In this document: positions 8,829 to 17,723 of the stretch, piece by piece
Numbering within the stretch: position 1 is the first letter of the stretch
Layout of the letters: each line of letters begins with the position of its first letter
DNA from: JAVBNF01 sp031551725
Lineage (GTDB): Bacteria; Bacteroidota; Bacteroidia; Bacteroidales; P3
Direction: 5' to 3'
NCBI GenBank assembly: GCA_031551725.1
Contig: JAVBNF010000065.1
Location: 1 to 56,553 of the forward strand
DNA: 56,553 nucleotides
Translations under genes and position numbers: made by a program
Notes under the pieces: model-generated
Told to the model about the DNA's origin: nothing
Databases searched by the model: none
The model's input: only the letters and a program-made list of their open reading frames with translations

Positions 8829-10144
8829 TATTTCCAGTATTTTTCTACCAGTTCATTTTTAATCGACACTTCGTTTTTGTCAAAATAGGTTTTAAACAAA
8901 CTCCAGGCCGTGTCGAGCATTTCGTTTGTGTCGATGTTTACATCAATTGCCAATAGCGATTCGGCGTACTCTTTCGCGAAAGCGAGGGCGCGCGTATCAT
9001 AATCGGAAAGCTCGAAACCGTTTTCCAATTTGGTTTTCGCATTGGCCGCGTCAGCGTATAAACGAATAGCAGCGTTCATCACTTGCGGATGATCTTCGCG
9101 CGTTTGTTTACCAATTACCAATTGTTTTAAGCGCGACAAGCTGCGGAACGGGTCTACAATCACTTTTCCGGTGTCGGTATCGGCACGCAAAAACAACTGT
9201 CCTTCGGTTATATAACCGGTATTATCGGGGATGGCGTGCGTAATATCGCCGCCGCTTAATGTGGTTACCGAAATAATGGTAATTGATCCGCCATTTGGCA
9301 ATTCCACGGCTTTTTCGTAGATCTTTGCGAGATCGGAATACAAGGAGCCGGGCATGCTGTCTTTCGACGGAATTTGGTCCATACGATTGGAAACGATGCT
9401 CAGCGCATCCGCGTAAAGCGTCATATCCGTAAGCAATACCAAAACTTTTTCTCCTTTATCCACCGCAAAATATTCGGCAGCAGTAAGCGCCATGTCTGGA
9501 ATCAAAAGCCGCTCTACCGGCGGATTTTCGGTGGTATTCATAAAACAAATAATACGGTCAAGTGCACCGGCATTTTCAAACGATTTTTTATAATACAAAT
9601 AATCATCGTTACTCATGCCCATCCCGCCAAGGATGATTTTATCTACTTTTGCACGCAACGCAACCATGGCCATTACTTGGTTGTAGGGTTGATCGGGATC
9701 GGCAAAAAACGGAATTTTCTGTCCGGAAACAAGCGCATTATTCAAGTCAATTCCCGCAATGCCCGTGGGGATAAACTGCGACGGCTGTTTGCGGCGAAAC
9801 GGATTTACGGACGGGCCGCCAATCTCACGGCGTTCGCCATCTACTTGCGGACCGTTGTCAATCGGGTTTCCGTAAGCATTGAAAAAACGTCCGGATAAAT
9901 CGTCGCTCACATTCAATGCGGGCGCTTCGCCTAAAAACGTAACTTCCGTATTGGTTGCGATGCCTTCTGTTCCGGCAAAAACCTGCAACGTAACATTGTC
10001 GCCGTTGATCTTTACCACCTGTGCCAAACGGCCGCCCACCATGGCCAGCTCGTCATTTGCAACGCCGCTCGCTTTGATGTTGATCGTGGCTTTGGTAACG
10101 CCGTCGATTTTGGTGTATATTTTTTGAAATGCCTTTGTATTCAT
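8828..10144 (-). CDS. ntpB: V-type ATPase subunit B (non-catalytic)
   Basis: 438 residues with the alpha/beta ATPase fold. Recognisable segments are GRLAQVVKINGDNVTLQVFAG (N-terminal barrel), LSGRFFNAYGNPID, IPTGIAGIDLNNALVSGQKIPFF (no classical P-loop, as expected for B), ERLLIPDMALTAAEYFAV, LTDMTLYADALSIVSNRMDQIPSKDSMPGSLYSDLAKIYEKA and the GGSITIISVTTLSGGDITHAIPDNTGYITEGQ region. It alternates with subunit A in the catalytic head and contributes the arginine finger. Located 74 bases downstream of subunit A; that gap holds a 15-base imperfect inverted repeat. Confidence 0.93.
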   Translation of the reverse strand: MNTKAFQKIYTKIDGVTKATINIKASGVANDELAMVGGRLAQVVKINGDNVTLQVFAGTEGIATNTEVTFLGEAPALNVSDDLSGRFFNAYGNPIDNGPQVDGERREIGGPSVNPFRRKQPSQFIPTGIAGIDLNNALVSGQKIPFFADPDQPYNQVMAMVALRAKVDKIILGGMGMSNDDYLYYKKSFENAGALDRIICFMNTTENPPVERLLIPDMALTAAEYFAVDKGEKVLVLLTDMTLYADALSIVSNRMDQIPSKDSMPGSLYSDLAKIYEKAVELPNGGSITIISVTTLSGGDITHAIPDNTGYITEGQLFLRADTDTGKVIVDPFRSLSRLKQLVIGKQTREDHPQVMNAAIRLYADAANAKTKLENGFELSDYDTRALAFAKEYAESLLAIDVNIDTNEMLDTAWSLFKTYFDKNEVSIKNELVEKYWK

Positions 10145-10163
10145 GTTTTTTTACTTATGAATT

Positions 10164-10209
10164 ATGAGTGCTGAGTGATGATTTTTAGCGTAGCTCACTC
10201 ATCTCTCAT
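10164..10209. repeat. Imperfect inverted repeat between ATPase subunits A and B
   Basis: ATGAGTGCTGAGTGA (10164-10178) is complementary at 13 of 15 positions to TCACTCATCTCTCAT (10195-10209). It fills the A/B junction of the ATPase operon. Confidence 0.45.
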
Positions 10210-10218
10210 CTCTACTAT

Positions 10219-11973
10219 TTATGCTTTTGATTCCTCAATAACGCTATTCAACTCTTTCTCGTAATTCGCAAATGATTCCGATTTAAACTCCGAATAATTC
10301 AGCTGTTTGCAAATATTAATTAGTTTTTTGTAGAAATTCTGACAATGTTCAAAATCGTTAAATTCGAAATTCGTTTTGCAAATATCAATTACTTTTTCGT
10401 ACATGTACTGTTGGCGGTTGAAAGGCGTGGATGCGTCGATTTTGTCGAATGCATCTTGTTGCAAAATCACAAAGTCGATAAGTTCCGATTTCCAGAAACG
10501 ATCGTGAAAATCAATCGGCACACCGTCATCCCCAAGGATATTGATTTGCTCTTTCACTTCTTTTCCGCGAAGCACAATATTTTTACCTTCCAACACCAAA
10601 TCCACCCATTCCGGATGAATTTTTTGCTTTAAATAATCAATAATTTCGGGATATTCCAGATATTTTGAATAACTATCCACCGGATCAATGGCCGGATAAC
10701 GCTTGCTGTCCGCACGTCCTTGCGCCAAGGCGTAAAAACAGCGCGCCGCTTTTTTGGTCGATTCGGTTACGGGTTCTTTCAGGTTTCCTCCTGCCGGAGA
10801 AACCGTACCAATAAAGGTAATGGAGCCGGTTTGACCGTTGTTTAAATGCACAAATCCTGCACGAGCGTAGAAGTTCGAGATAATCGCCGGCAAGTCCATC
10901 GGAAACGCATCGGCGCCGGGGAGTTCTTCCAAGCGGTTCGACATTTCGCGCAAAGCCTGTGCCCAACGCGAAGTGGAATCAGCAAGTAACAGCACTTTCA
11001 ATCCCATCGAACGGTAATATTCGCCAATCGTCATCGCTGTGTAAACAGAGGCTTCACGCGCCGCAACAGGCATGTTTGACGTGTTGCAGATGATTGTTGT
11101 ACGTTCCATCAATTTACGTCCGGAACGCGGATCATCCAAATGCGGAAATTCCGCAAAAATTTCGACCACTTCATTCGCACGTTCGCCGCACGCTGCCATG
11201 ATGATTACATCGGCATCAGCTTGTTTCGACAAACTGTGCTGCAACACCGTTTTTCCACAACCGAACGGGCCGGGAATAAAGCCGGTGCCTCCTTCGGCAA
11301 TGGGGTTAAACGTATCAATCACACGCACGCCGGTTTCCATGACTTTCGACGGACGCGGTTTTTCCTTATATGCCGTAACCGCCATTTTCACAGGCCAGCG
11401 TTGCGACATGGTAATTTCGTATTCGTTATTTTCATCGTCCGCAATCACGGCAATCTTATCGTTCACCGTGTATTCGCCTTCAGGCGCAAGCCATTTCAAG
11501 GTATAAGATGCGGAAAATTTGAACGGCACCATGATTTTATGCACCAACCAATTTTCTTTGACTTCGCCGAGCCAATGAGTAGCCTGTACGGTTTCGCCAA
11601 CATTTGCAAGCGGCTTAAACATCCATTTTTTATCAGGATCCAAGGCAATGGTTTTCGCTCCGCGTTTCAAAAAAACGTCCTGCATTTGCTCAAGGTCGTT
11701 TTGCAGTCCGTCGAAATTTCGCGAAAGCAAACCTGGCCCCAACGTAATTTCAAGCATATGGCCTTCGAATATAGCGTTTTCGCCAACTTTCAAGCCGCGT
11801 GTGTTTTCGAAAACCTGCGCGTATGCTTTGTCGCCGACAATTTTAATGACTTCCGCCATCAGCTGATCGCCGCCGCACGAAACATAGCAGATTTCGTTTT
11901 GCGAAACAGGGCCGTCGGCTTGGATAATCACTAAGTTTGAAATAATTCCTACTACTTTGCCTTGTGTTTTCAT
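10219..11973 (-). CDS. ntpA: V-type ATPase subunit A (catalytic)
   Basis: 584 residues from the ATG at 11973 (MKTQGKVVGIISN); the frame is open 15 codons further upstream, but that stretch lies in an inverted repeat and does not resemble the family. Walker A is GPFGCGKTVLQ near residue 230. Other conserved parts are the A-specific insert (GPGLLSRNFDGLQNDLEQM...RGAKTIALD), ACGERANEVVEIFAEFP, ADSTSRWAQALREMSNRLEELPGADAFP and TVSPAGGNLKEPVTE. It hydrolyses or makes ATP in the A3B3 head. Spacing to the DUF2764 gene is 58 bases. Confidence 0.95.
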   Translation of the reverse strand: MKTQGKVVGIISNLVIIQADGPVSQNEICYVSCGGDQLMAEVIKIVGDKAYAQVFENTRGLKVGENAIFEGHMLEITLGPGLLSRNFDGLQNDLEQMQDVFLKRGAKTIALDPDKKWMFKPLANVGETVQATHWLGEVKENWLVHKIMVPFKFSASYTLKWLAPEGEYTVNDKIAVIADDENNEYEITMSQRWPVKMAVTAYKEKPRPSKVMETGVRVIDTFNPIAEGGTGFIPGPFGCGKTVLQHSLSKQADADVIIMAACGERANEVVEIFAEFPHLDDPRSGRKLMERTTIICNTSNMPVAAREASVYTAMTIGEYYRSMGLKVLLLADSTSRWAQALREMSNRLEELPGADAFPMDLPAIISNFYARAGFVHLNNGQTGSITFIGTVSPAGGNLKEPVTESTKKAARCFYALAQGRADSKRYPAIDPVDSYSKYLEYPEIIDYLKQKIHPEWVDLVLEGKNIVLRGKEVKEQINILGDDGVPIDFHDRFWKSELIDFVILQQDAFDKIDASTPFNRQQYMYEKVIDICKTNFEFNDFEHCQNFYKKLINICKQLNYSEFKSESFANYEKELNSVIEESKA

Positions 11974-11986
11974 ATTTTTATGTACG

Positions 11987-12032
11987 ATATACGATGTAAG
12001 ATGTACGAGGAGGCGCATTTTACATCGTGTAT
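11987..12032. repeat. Inverted repeat between DUF2764 gene and ATPase subunit A
   Basis: ACGATGTAA (11991-11999) pairs with TTACATCGT (12020-12028); including a wobble the stem reaches 13 pairs (11987-11999 with 12020-12032). It overlaps the final base of the DUF2764 stop codon. Confidence 0.5.
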
Positions 12033-12910
12033 CAATTAAACGTTTCCGGTTTTTTACTTAATTCTTTCATCATTTGGTCTAACAACTGGCGGCCTTTGAC
12101 TTTGTCAAGGTGCTGCCAGCGTTCCAAAATATCTATTTTTATCAAAAAATTCAATATTACCGTAATATCGAAATTATTGAAAAAACTTAATTCATCGGCA
12201 TATTTCCAGCGCAATGCGTCGAAACGAAATTCGCGGTCGTAGATATTTTCCGAATCTAAAATGGTAAAGATTTCTTCGCCGAGCGGAATTTCTTTTCGCA
12301 AACCAAAATCACCATTGTTCGAATGCAAAAAAGTTTCGATCTCTTCTGCATTTCCGATTAAATGTTCTTTCACGGGAACATTCATTTTATGCGCCATTAC
12401 GGCACTTTGAACGTTTTTCAGCATGCGGTGAAATTCGTACCAGCGGCGGATAAAATCGTTTTCGGATTTCCCTGCAAATTCATAAAACCGCTGCCAAACC
12501 AAAAGTTCCAAATCCATTTTTGTTTCGGAATCTTCGGAAGGTATTTTATATTTTTCGAATTCTTCTTTTAAATCTTCATCTTCGTTTTCTTCTTCTTGTG
12601 CACGGAAAATCTCTATAATCTCGGATAAATGAGTGGGCAGTTTGCTTACATCCTGCAAACCTTCCGACAATTGTTCATAATCGTAATTCCCTTTGTTGAT
12701 AAAGCGATCCGAACGATTTTGAAGTAAAAAAATCAAGTTTTGAAAATCGTAAATACTAAACAATTCATCCACAAACATGCGATCTTTTGGATGTAGCGTT
12801 TGTTTGATGTCGTGCAACAACGTATTCCATTGGATATGCTTGGCTTCATGGCCGTCGAATACCAAATCGGGCAGTCCTGCAACTAAATAAAAGTATTTAC
12901 GTGCAGACAT
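12032..12910 (-). CDS. DUF2764 protein of the V-ATPase operon
   Basis: 292 residues, soluble and helix-rich, no signal peptide. It resembles the DUF2764 family that sits between subunits E and A in Bacteroidota V-ATPase operons (MSARKYFYLVAGLPDLVFDG start; LLVWQRFYEFAGKSENDFIRRWYEFHRMLKNVQSA middle). The operon lacks a recognisable subunit C/d, the funnel linking the shaft to the K ring; position and helical character make this the obvious candidate for that role, but this is inference. It is two bases from subunit E, so the two are co-transcribed. Confidence 0.8.
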   Translation of the reverse strand: MSARKYFYLVAGLPDLVFDGHEAKHIQWNTLLHDIKQTLHPKDRMFVDELFSIYDFQNLIFLLQNRSDRFINKGNYDYEQLSEGLQDVSKLPTHLSEIIEIFRAQEEENEDEDLKEEFEKYKIPSEDSETKMDLELLVWQRFYEFAGKSENDFIRRWYEFHRMLKNVQSAVMAHKMNVPVKEHLIGNAEEIETFLHSNNGDFGLRKEIPLGEEIFTILDSENIYDREFRFDALRWKYADELSFFNNFDITVILNFLIKIDILERWQHLDKVKGRQLLDQMMKELSKKPETFN

Positions 12911-12912
12911 CG

Positions 12913-13530
12913 CTATTCCTTTCCAAACAATAATTCTACAATATTCGAACGGAGATGTTCGCGAAACAGATTTGCAAAATCCTGTTCGGTAAAGGTAATC
13001 ATGTAGCCTTCGCCGTGTTTTCCAATTTTAAACCCGGACTTGATGCCTCTGTCGAAACGCACGTCCACGCCTTTTTCAATTTCCTTGGAAGCCGTATTTT
13101 CAATAAGTTTAAGAAAATCGTCTTTTTTATTTTGCGGAAGAATCACATCCACATCATATCCGCCTTGAGCGTTCGGATTAAATTGTTTAACGGCCGTTTG
13201 TACTAAATCTTTCACGAAAGCGACATCATCAAAGGCTTGCGCCATTTGAGCATTAACGGTTTTGGATACAATTGCATTTTCAATGGCTTGTTTGCTTGCT
13301 ACCAATGTCTGGCGAGCCGTCATTTTAAGTTCGGCTTCCGTATTTCGTTTCAAGGTTTCGGCGTCTTTACGGGCGTCTTCGAGGATTTTCACCGCTTGTT
13401 TTTGAGCGTTATCCACTATTTCCTGCGCATCTTCTTTCGCTTTCGCTAAAAGCGCTTCGCCTTCCTGTTGACCTTTAGAAAGCCCATCACGATAGAGTTT
13501 CTCCGTCAAATCCTGAAGTTTGTTTTCCAT
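12913..13530 (-). CDS. ntpE: V-type ATPase subunit E (peripheral stalk)
   Basis: 205 residues. The N-terminal ~95 are one long charged helix with alanine-rich heptads (EGEALLAKAKEDAQEIVDNAQKQAVKILEDARKDAETLKRN); the C-terminal part is the mixed alpha/beta head that binds subunit B. It is the stator stalk; a partner subunit H/G is not seen in the window. First gene of the operon, preceded by TACATTTG at 13574-13581. Confidence 0.85.
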   Translation of the reverse strand: MENKLQDLTEKLYRDGLSKGQQEGEALLAKAKEDAQEIVDNAQKQAVKILEDARKDAETLKRNTEAELKMTARQTLVASKQAIENAIVSKTVNAQMAQAFDDVAFVKDLVQTAVKQFNPNAQGGYDVDVILPQNKKDDFLKLIENTASKEIEKGVDVRFDRGIKSGFKIGKHGEGYMITFTEQDFANLFREHLRSNIVELLFGKE

Positions 13531-13573
13531 AATTCTTGATTTTCGTTGAATAAATCAAAGTTTTTTAAGAAAA

Positions 13574-13581
13574 CAAATGTA
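13574..13581 (-). promoter_or_regulatory. TAnnTTTG promoter box of the V-ATPase operon
   Basis: Reads TACATTTG on the minus strand, 44 bases before the subunit E start. It is the only consensus box seen ahead of the seven-gene operon. Confidence 0.65.
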
Positions 13582-13665
13582 CGGATTTTTCTTGAAAATA
13601 GCAATAAAAAACCGTCGGATTAACATCCGTAGATTGAACTTACGTAATGAGGTATAGCTTATTCT

Positions 13666-14985
13666 CTATTTCTGAATAATAGAAGAAATAGCGTATAAGG
13701 GGATTATTTTTATTTTGTTGAAAACCCCGAAATTTTCCAGTGACGAACGAATGCCGTAAGGAGTATTTTTCTCTTCTAAAAAGCGAAACAGGCTTTGCAT
13801 GCTTCCTTTTGTCCCTGATTTTATTTCAACAGGAATAATATTCGCTTTCTCTTGTATAACATAATCCACTTCCGCTTCACTTCCTTTCTTTTCGCGGTGC
13901 CAATAGTATAATTCCATTGGATTATTGGATGGCGCAGATTTAATCATTTCCAATCCTGCAAAAAGTTCGGCAATAGCGCCTTTGTTTACCTGTTCCAACG
14001 TATTGCTTATCAAAATATCTCCAATATTCAGTTTGAGAAATCGTTGAAAAATACCGGTATCAAGAATTAAATATTTCTTTAGTTTGGGGTTTATTTCTGC
14101 GCCTAACGGAATTCCGTTTGACGACGAATGAACGACGGGATAAATAATGCCTGCAAGTTCTAACAATTCCAAACTTTCTTTTACTTGTTTCTGGTTTTCA
14201 CAATTTTCAACTTTTGAATATATGAATTTGCTTCCTGTTTGTTCAATTACCGATTTAAAAACCTCCCTTAATCTCGAAACGGGAACACGTTTTTTATATT
14301 TCGCGAAGTCGTCGTACAAAGAAAGTATTAAATCGTCCAAAATTTGCTGACAATCCAATAAAGATCTACCATTTGCATATGCAGCCACCACTTCCGGCAT
14401 GCCTCCGATTGAAATGAATCTCACCAAGTGCTCCATGCATTTTTTATGAACAGCTTCCCCCCAAGCGGCTTCCGGTCTTGCTTTTAGGAGAGCATCTGCT
14501 AAAAGTCCTGCGCCTATTGCCCGCAGGTATTCGTCGAATGAGAAAGGGTAGAGAAACAAAGAGCGAACACGCCCTACACCAAAAGAAGGCAACTCCCCCA
14601 ATGCAAATTCCAGCAACGAGCCTGCAGCAATTACGTGTAATTCAGGCATTTTTTCATAAAAATAGCGCAAAGAAGAAATAGCGGGGAGGCAGCCTTGTGT
14701 CTCATCCAAAAATAATAAAGTTTCCCCAGAAATGATAGGAATGCCATAAATCGAAGATAATTCTTCACAAATACGTTGAGGAGTCAAATCTTTTTCAAAA
14801 ACCACCTTAACATCTGGCTTTTCGTCAAAATTTACTTCCAAAAAATACTTGAATTGCTTTCCAAGCTCTTTCACTGTTGAAGATTTACCAACTTGACGAG
14901 CGCCTCGAAGCAAAATGGGCTTTCTTTCCAGTGACACTTTCCACTTGGAAAGTTCTTGATCAATATTTCGCTTAATGTAAGTCAT
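13666..14985 (-). CDS. AAA-type ATPase with DUF4143 domain
   Basis: 439 residues from the ATG at 14985. The frame extends to 15078, but the TATCTTTG box at 15003-15010 places the transcript start just ahead of 14985. Walker A is LLRGARQVGKSS (~20-35), Walker B is TLLFLDETQG (~85-95), followed by AAGSLLEFAL (sensor-like). The C-terminal half (~190-400) matches DUF4143: AGIIYPVVHSSSNGIPL, ILDTGIFQRFL, KGAIAELFAGLEM, LYYWHREKKGSEAEVDYV and an IPVEIKSGTKG element that looks PD-(D/E)XK-like. Such proteins are common, often multicopy, and of unknown function. It stands alone between the ATPase operon and the SulP gene. Confidence 0.85.
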   Translation of the reverse strand: MTYIKRNIDQELSKWKVSLERKPILLRGARQVGKSSTVKELGKQFKYFLEVNFDEKPDVKVVFEKDLTPQRICEELSSIYGIPIISGETLLFLDETQGCLPAISSLRYFYEKMPELHVIAAGSLLEFALGELPSFGVGRVRSLFLYPFSFDEYLRAIGAGLLADALLKARPEAAWGEAVHKKCMEHLVRFISIGGMPEVVAAYANGRSLLDCQQILDDLILSLYDDFAKYKKRVPVSRLREVFKSVIEQTGSKFIYSKVENCENQKQVKESLELLELAGIIYPVVHSSSNGIPLGAEINPKLKKYLILDTGIFQRFLKLNIGDILISNTLEQVNKGAIAELFAGLEMIKSAPSNNPMELYYWHREKKGSEAEVDYVIQEKANIIPVEIKSGTKGSMQSLFRFLEEKNTPYGIRSSLENFGVFNKIKIIPLYAISSIIQK

Positions 14986-15002
14986 TTTGAATGCATTTTT
15001 TA

Positions 15003-15010
15003 CAAAGATA
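15003..15010 (-). promoter_or_regulatory. TAnnTTTG promoter box of the AAA/DUF4143 gene
   Basis: Reads TATCTTTG on the minus strand, 18 bases before the ATG at 14985. It favours that start over the longer open frame. Confidence 0.6.
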
Positions 15011-15114
15011 ATAAAAAAATGCAAAAAAGAACGGCTGAAAATAAAATATTTTCCAAAAAATCGGATCTGAAAAATCAAAAAAATGACAAAAAATAGGATC
15101 GAATAAGAGGGGGG

Positions 15115-16809
15115 TTACGCTACCAATTCTTCTGCCCGATGCACCGCATCTTCGATTTGGTCGAAAATATTTTCGGCGCCGATGAGGTCGAAAAGGCCGC
15201 CTTTTTTGAGTTCTTCAAGTACGGAATCGCTTACGCCCGAAAGGATGATTTGTGTTTTATCGGCTTTACATTGTTTGTAGAAAGCAGTTAGATTTTTTAC
15301 GCCGGTCGTGTCCAAAAACGGCACTTTTCGCATGCGGATAATACGCACTTTCGGCGGTTTTTGTACCTGTTTATAGGCTTCTTCAAATTTATTCGCAATG
15401 CCGAAAAAGAACGGTCCGTCAATTTCAAATACATCTACACCTTTCGGCAAATGGAGGTTGTCGCCCGGATCATCGGAATAATCGCCGCTGTCGATTTCAT
15501 CTTTCACCACCTGAATGTCAACGGTTTTTGAAACGCGGCGAACAAAGAGAAACAACGCAAGCAAGATGCCGACTTGCAAGGCAACCGTAAGGTCAAAAAC
15601 AACCGTTAAAAGGAATGTTGCCACCAAAACAGCCATTTCATCGCGTGAATTCTTGAAAATCGCAACAAACGAACGCCATTCGCTCATGTTATAAGCCACA
15701 ACAACCAAGATTCCGGCCAAGCATGACATGGGAATTAATTTCGTCCAACGTGCAAAAATCAATAAAATCAGCAGTAAAACCACGGTATGCACAATTCCGG
15801 CAATGGGCGTACGTCCGCCGTTCTTGATGTTGGTCATCGTTCGCGCAAGCGCACCGGAAGCGGGAATACCGCCGAATAGAGGTGCAACAATATTGGCAAC
15901 ACCTTGTCCGATCAATTCGGTATTTGAACGGTGTTTGCCGCCAATGGCGCCATCGGCCACCATCGCGGAAAGTAATGATTCAATGGCAATTAACAGTGCA
16001 AGCGAAAAAGCTGTTGGTATCAACGTGCGGAACGAATGAAAATCGAAAGGCGGAATTTCCGGTTTAGGAATGCTACTATCGATATCGCCGAAGCGGCTGC
16101 CGATGGTTTCTACCGGTAATTTGAAAATAGCAACCACTACGGTTGTTAAAACAATGGCAATCAATGTTCCGGGAATGGTTTTGTTAACTTTCGGCCAATA
16201 TAAAGCAAGTAGTATTGATCCTATTCCAATAGCTGTTGCATAGTAATTGATTTTATGTGCATTGTGAAAATAGCTCATCCATTTTTCGTGAAATTCGCTA
16301 GGCACATTATAAATTTGCAAACCGAAAAGATCATTAATTTGCAAGGAAAAAATCACCAAGGCAATCCCTGTCGTAAATCCAACAACAACGGGATAGGGCA
16401 TAAATTTAATGATGTCGCCCAATTTGAGCAAGCCCATCAGTACCAGCATCACCCCTGCGAGGATGGTTACGGCCATCAAACCGCTCATTCCGGTGGTTGC
16501 AACTACGCCGCTGATAATGACAATAGCTGCGGCCGAAGAACCGCCGATTTGTACGCGGCTTCCGCCTAATGCCGAGATGAAAAATCCGGCAATGATGGAG
16601 GTCAGCAAACCTTGCTCGGGTGTAACTCCGGAAGCAATACCATAAGCGATTGCTAACGGCAGTGCAACGATTCCCACAATAATCCCGGCCACCAAATCTT
16701 TTTGAAATTGCGCGCGGTTGTAGTTTTTCAACGTTGTAAGGAGTTTCGGTTGAAAAACATTCGGGTCGAAAAATTTCTTGTTCGCTATATTATTGATCCA
16801 GGAATTCAA
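15115..16809 (-). CDS. SulP family anion transporter with STAS domain
   Basis: 564 residues. About 12-14 membrane segments cover ~30-430, with family hallmarks near the N terminus (LPLAIAYGIASGVTPEQGLLTSIIAGFFISALGGSRVQIGG) and GVANIVAPLFGGIPASGALART. The cytoplasmic C-terminal ~450-560 is a STAS domain (VDVFEIDGPFFFGIA...VRIIRMRKVPFLDTTGVKNL). The family moves sulfate, bicarbonate or other anions by Na+ symport or exchange; the substrate cannot be read from the sequence. Monocistronic, with TATCTTTG at 16831-16838. Confidence 0.93.
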   Translation of the reverse strand: MNSWINNIANKKFFDPNVFQPKLLTTLKNYNRAQFQKDLVAGIIVGIVALPLAIAYGIASGVTPEQGLLTSIIAGFFISALGGSRVQIGGSSAAAIVIISGVVATTGMSGLMAVTILAGVMLVLMGLLKLGDIIKFMPYPVVVGFTTGIALVIFSLQINDLFGLQIYNVPSEFHEKWMSYFHNAHKINYYATAIGIGSILLALYWPKVNKTIPGTLIAIVLTTVVVAIFKLPVETIGSRFGDIDSSIPKPEIPPFDFHSFRTLIPTAFSLALLIAIESLLSAMVADGAIGGKHRSNTELIGQGVANIVAPLFGGIPASGALARTMTNIKNGGRTPIAGIVHTVVLLLILLIFARWTKLIPMSCLAGILVVVAYNMSEWRSFVAIFKNSRDEMAVLVATFLLTVVFDLTVALQVGILLALFLFVRRVSKTVDIQVVKDEIDSGDYSDDPGDNLHLPKGVDVFEIDGPFFFGIANKFEEAYKQVQKPPKVRIIRMRKVPFLDTTGVKNLTAFYKQCKADKTQIILSGVSDSVLEELKKGGLFDLIGAENIFDQIEDAVHRAEELVA

Positions 16810-16830
16810 ATCGGAGCTTTAAATTTTGTG

Positions 16831-16838
16831 CAAAGATA
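16831..16838 (-). promoter_or_regulatory. TAnnTTTG promoter box of the SulP gene
   Basis: Reads TATCTTTG on the minus strand, 22 bases before the start at 16809. Confidence 0.6.
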
Positions 16839-16884
16839 TGGATTTTTTTAATAAATTTCAATTTAGCACTGTTTAAATTTATAA

Positions 16885-16961
16885 TTTTCGACAGGATTAA
16901 CAAGATTTACAGGATGATTTTGCCTTCGGAAAAATAAAAAACATGTTAATCCTGTCGAAAA
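16885..16961. repeat. 18-bp perfect inverted repeat enclosing a small hairpin
   Basis: The arms TTTTCGACAGGATTAACA (16885-16902) and TGTTAATCCTGTCGAAAA (16944-16961) are perfectly complementary. Between them lies ATTTTGCC-TTC-GGAAAAAT, a short stem with one mismatch and a three-base loop. It occupies the 282-base gap between the SulP gene and the next operon and looks like a dispersed palindromic element of the kind common in environmental Bacteroidota. Confidence 0.65.
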
Positions 16962-17019
16962 AGAACTTTTGTTTAATTTTTTAAACAGTTTCTCAAGAAA
17001 ATTAATTCTTTCAGTTTTT

Positions 17020-17062
17020 TTATATAAAAAAACCTAACAGGTCTACGAGACCTGTTAGGTTT
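17020..17062 (-). terminator. Terminator of the barrel/lipoprotein gene pair
   Basis: AACCTAACAGGTC (17031-17043) pairs with GACCTGTTAGGTT (17049-17061) around loop TACGA. On the minus strand the stem is followed by a T-rich run (16,995-17,030 region), as for an intrinsic terminator, 30 bases after the stop of the gene ending at 17092. Its CCTAACAG core recurs in the terminator at 43438. Confidence 0.75.
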
Positions 17063-17091
17063 AGTCTTTGTGATTTATATTAAAAAATATC

Positions 17092-17700
17092 TTAATACTT
17101 AAATGTAAAACCGGCTACTGGTTGGAAAAATCCCATAGCTCCGGTTCCTAAACCGTCATAAAATGTATGAGAATAATTCAAGCCGAGGTTGAAAGAAACA
17201 TAATCGGTGAGCGCATAACGAGCACCAATTTCAGGCGCCAGCATGAAAGATGTTTTGTTGTCAATGGACGAAAATTCGCCATACAATTCTTCATTAAATA
17301 CAAAGTTTGCACCTAATCCAACGCCGCCGTATATCATCAATTGTTTGGATAATTCCAAGTTATATTGTCCGTAGAACATAAACGGCATGGATTGAATGGA
17401 GCGCGTGATTACTGCATTTACAGCGTTTCGAGGATTTGTATTGTCGTAATAAGTTGCACGGTCTTTACGTTCGTAAAAATCTTGATAAGCAAAACGTACG
17501 CCGATTTCGAGTTCGTCTAAAACGGCATAACCGATGCGGAAATCGAAGCCGTTCCAACTTGCTTTTCCAACATAATCTTTGAAGTCCCCAACAGGAAGTC
17601 CGACGTTATAGTTGACTTGGATGTTTCCTTCCTGAGCTTGTATGTTTGTAAATCCGCACAATGCTACCAGCATGATAAGGATATGTCTAATCTTTTTCAT
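17092..17700 (-). CDS. Outer-membrane beta-barrel protein, small
   Basis: 202 residues with signal peptide (MKKIRHILIMLVALCGFTNIQAQ). Alternating hydrophobic strands (FRIGYAVLDELEIGVRFAYQDF; MFYGQYNLELSKQLMIYGGVGLGANFVF; YALTDYVSFNLGLNYSHTF) and the terminal AGFTFKY aromatic end are typical of eight-stranded OmpW/OmpX-like barrels. No function can be assigned. It follows the DUF4136-like lipoprotein by 23 bases, so the two are probably one envelope transcript ended by the terminator at 17020. Confidence 0.8.
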   Translation of the reverse strand: MKKIRHILIMLVALCGFTNIQAQEGNIQVNYNVGLPVGDFKDYVGKASWNGFDFRIGYAVLDELEIGVRFAYQDFYERKDRATYYDNTNPRNAVNAVITRSIQSMPFMFYGQYNLELSKQLMIYGGVGLGANFVFNEELYGEFSSIDNKTSFMLAPEIGARYALTDYVSFNLGLNYSHTFYDGLGTGAMGFFQPVAGFTFKY

Positions 17701-17723
17701 AATTCTTTCTATCTTTTATTCGG

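Noticed and set aside
9374..9898. A 174-codon open frame on the plus strand
   Set aside because: Antisense to ATPase subunit B; no recognisable features.
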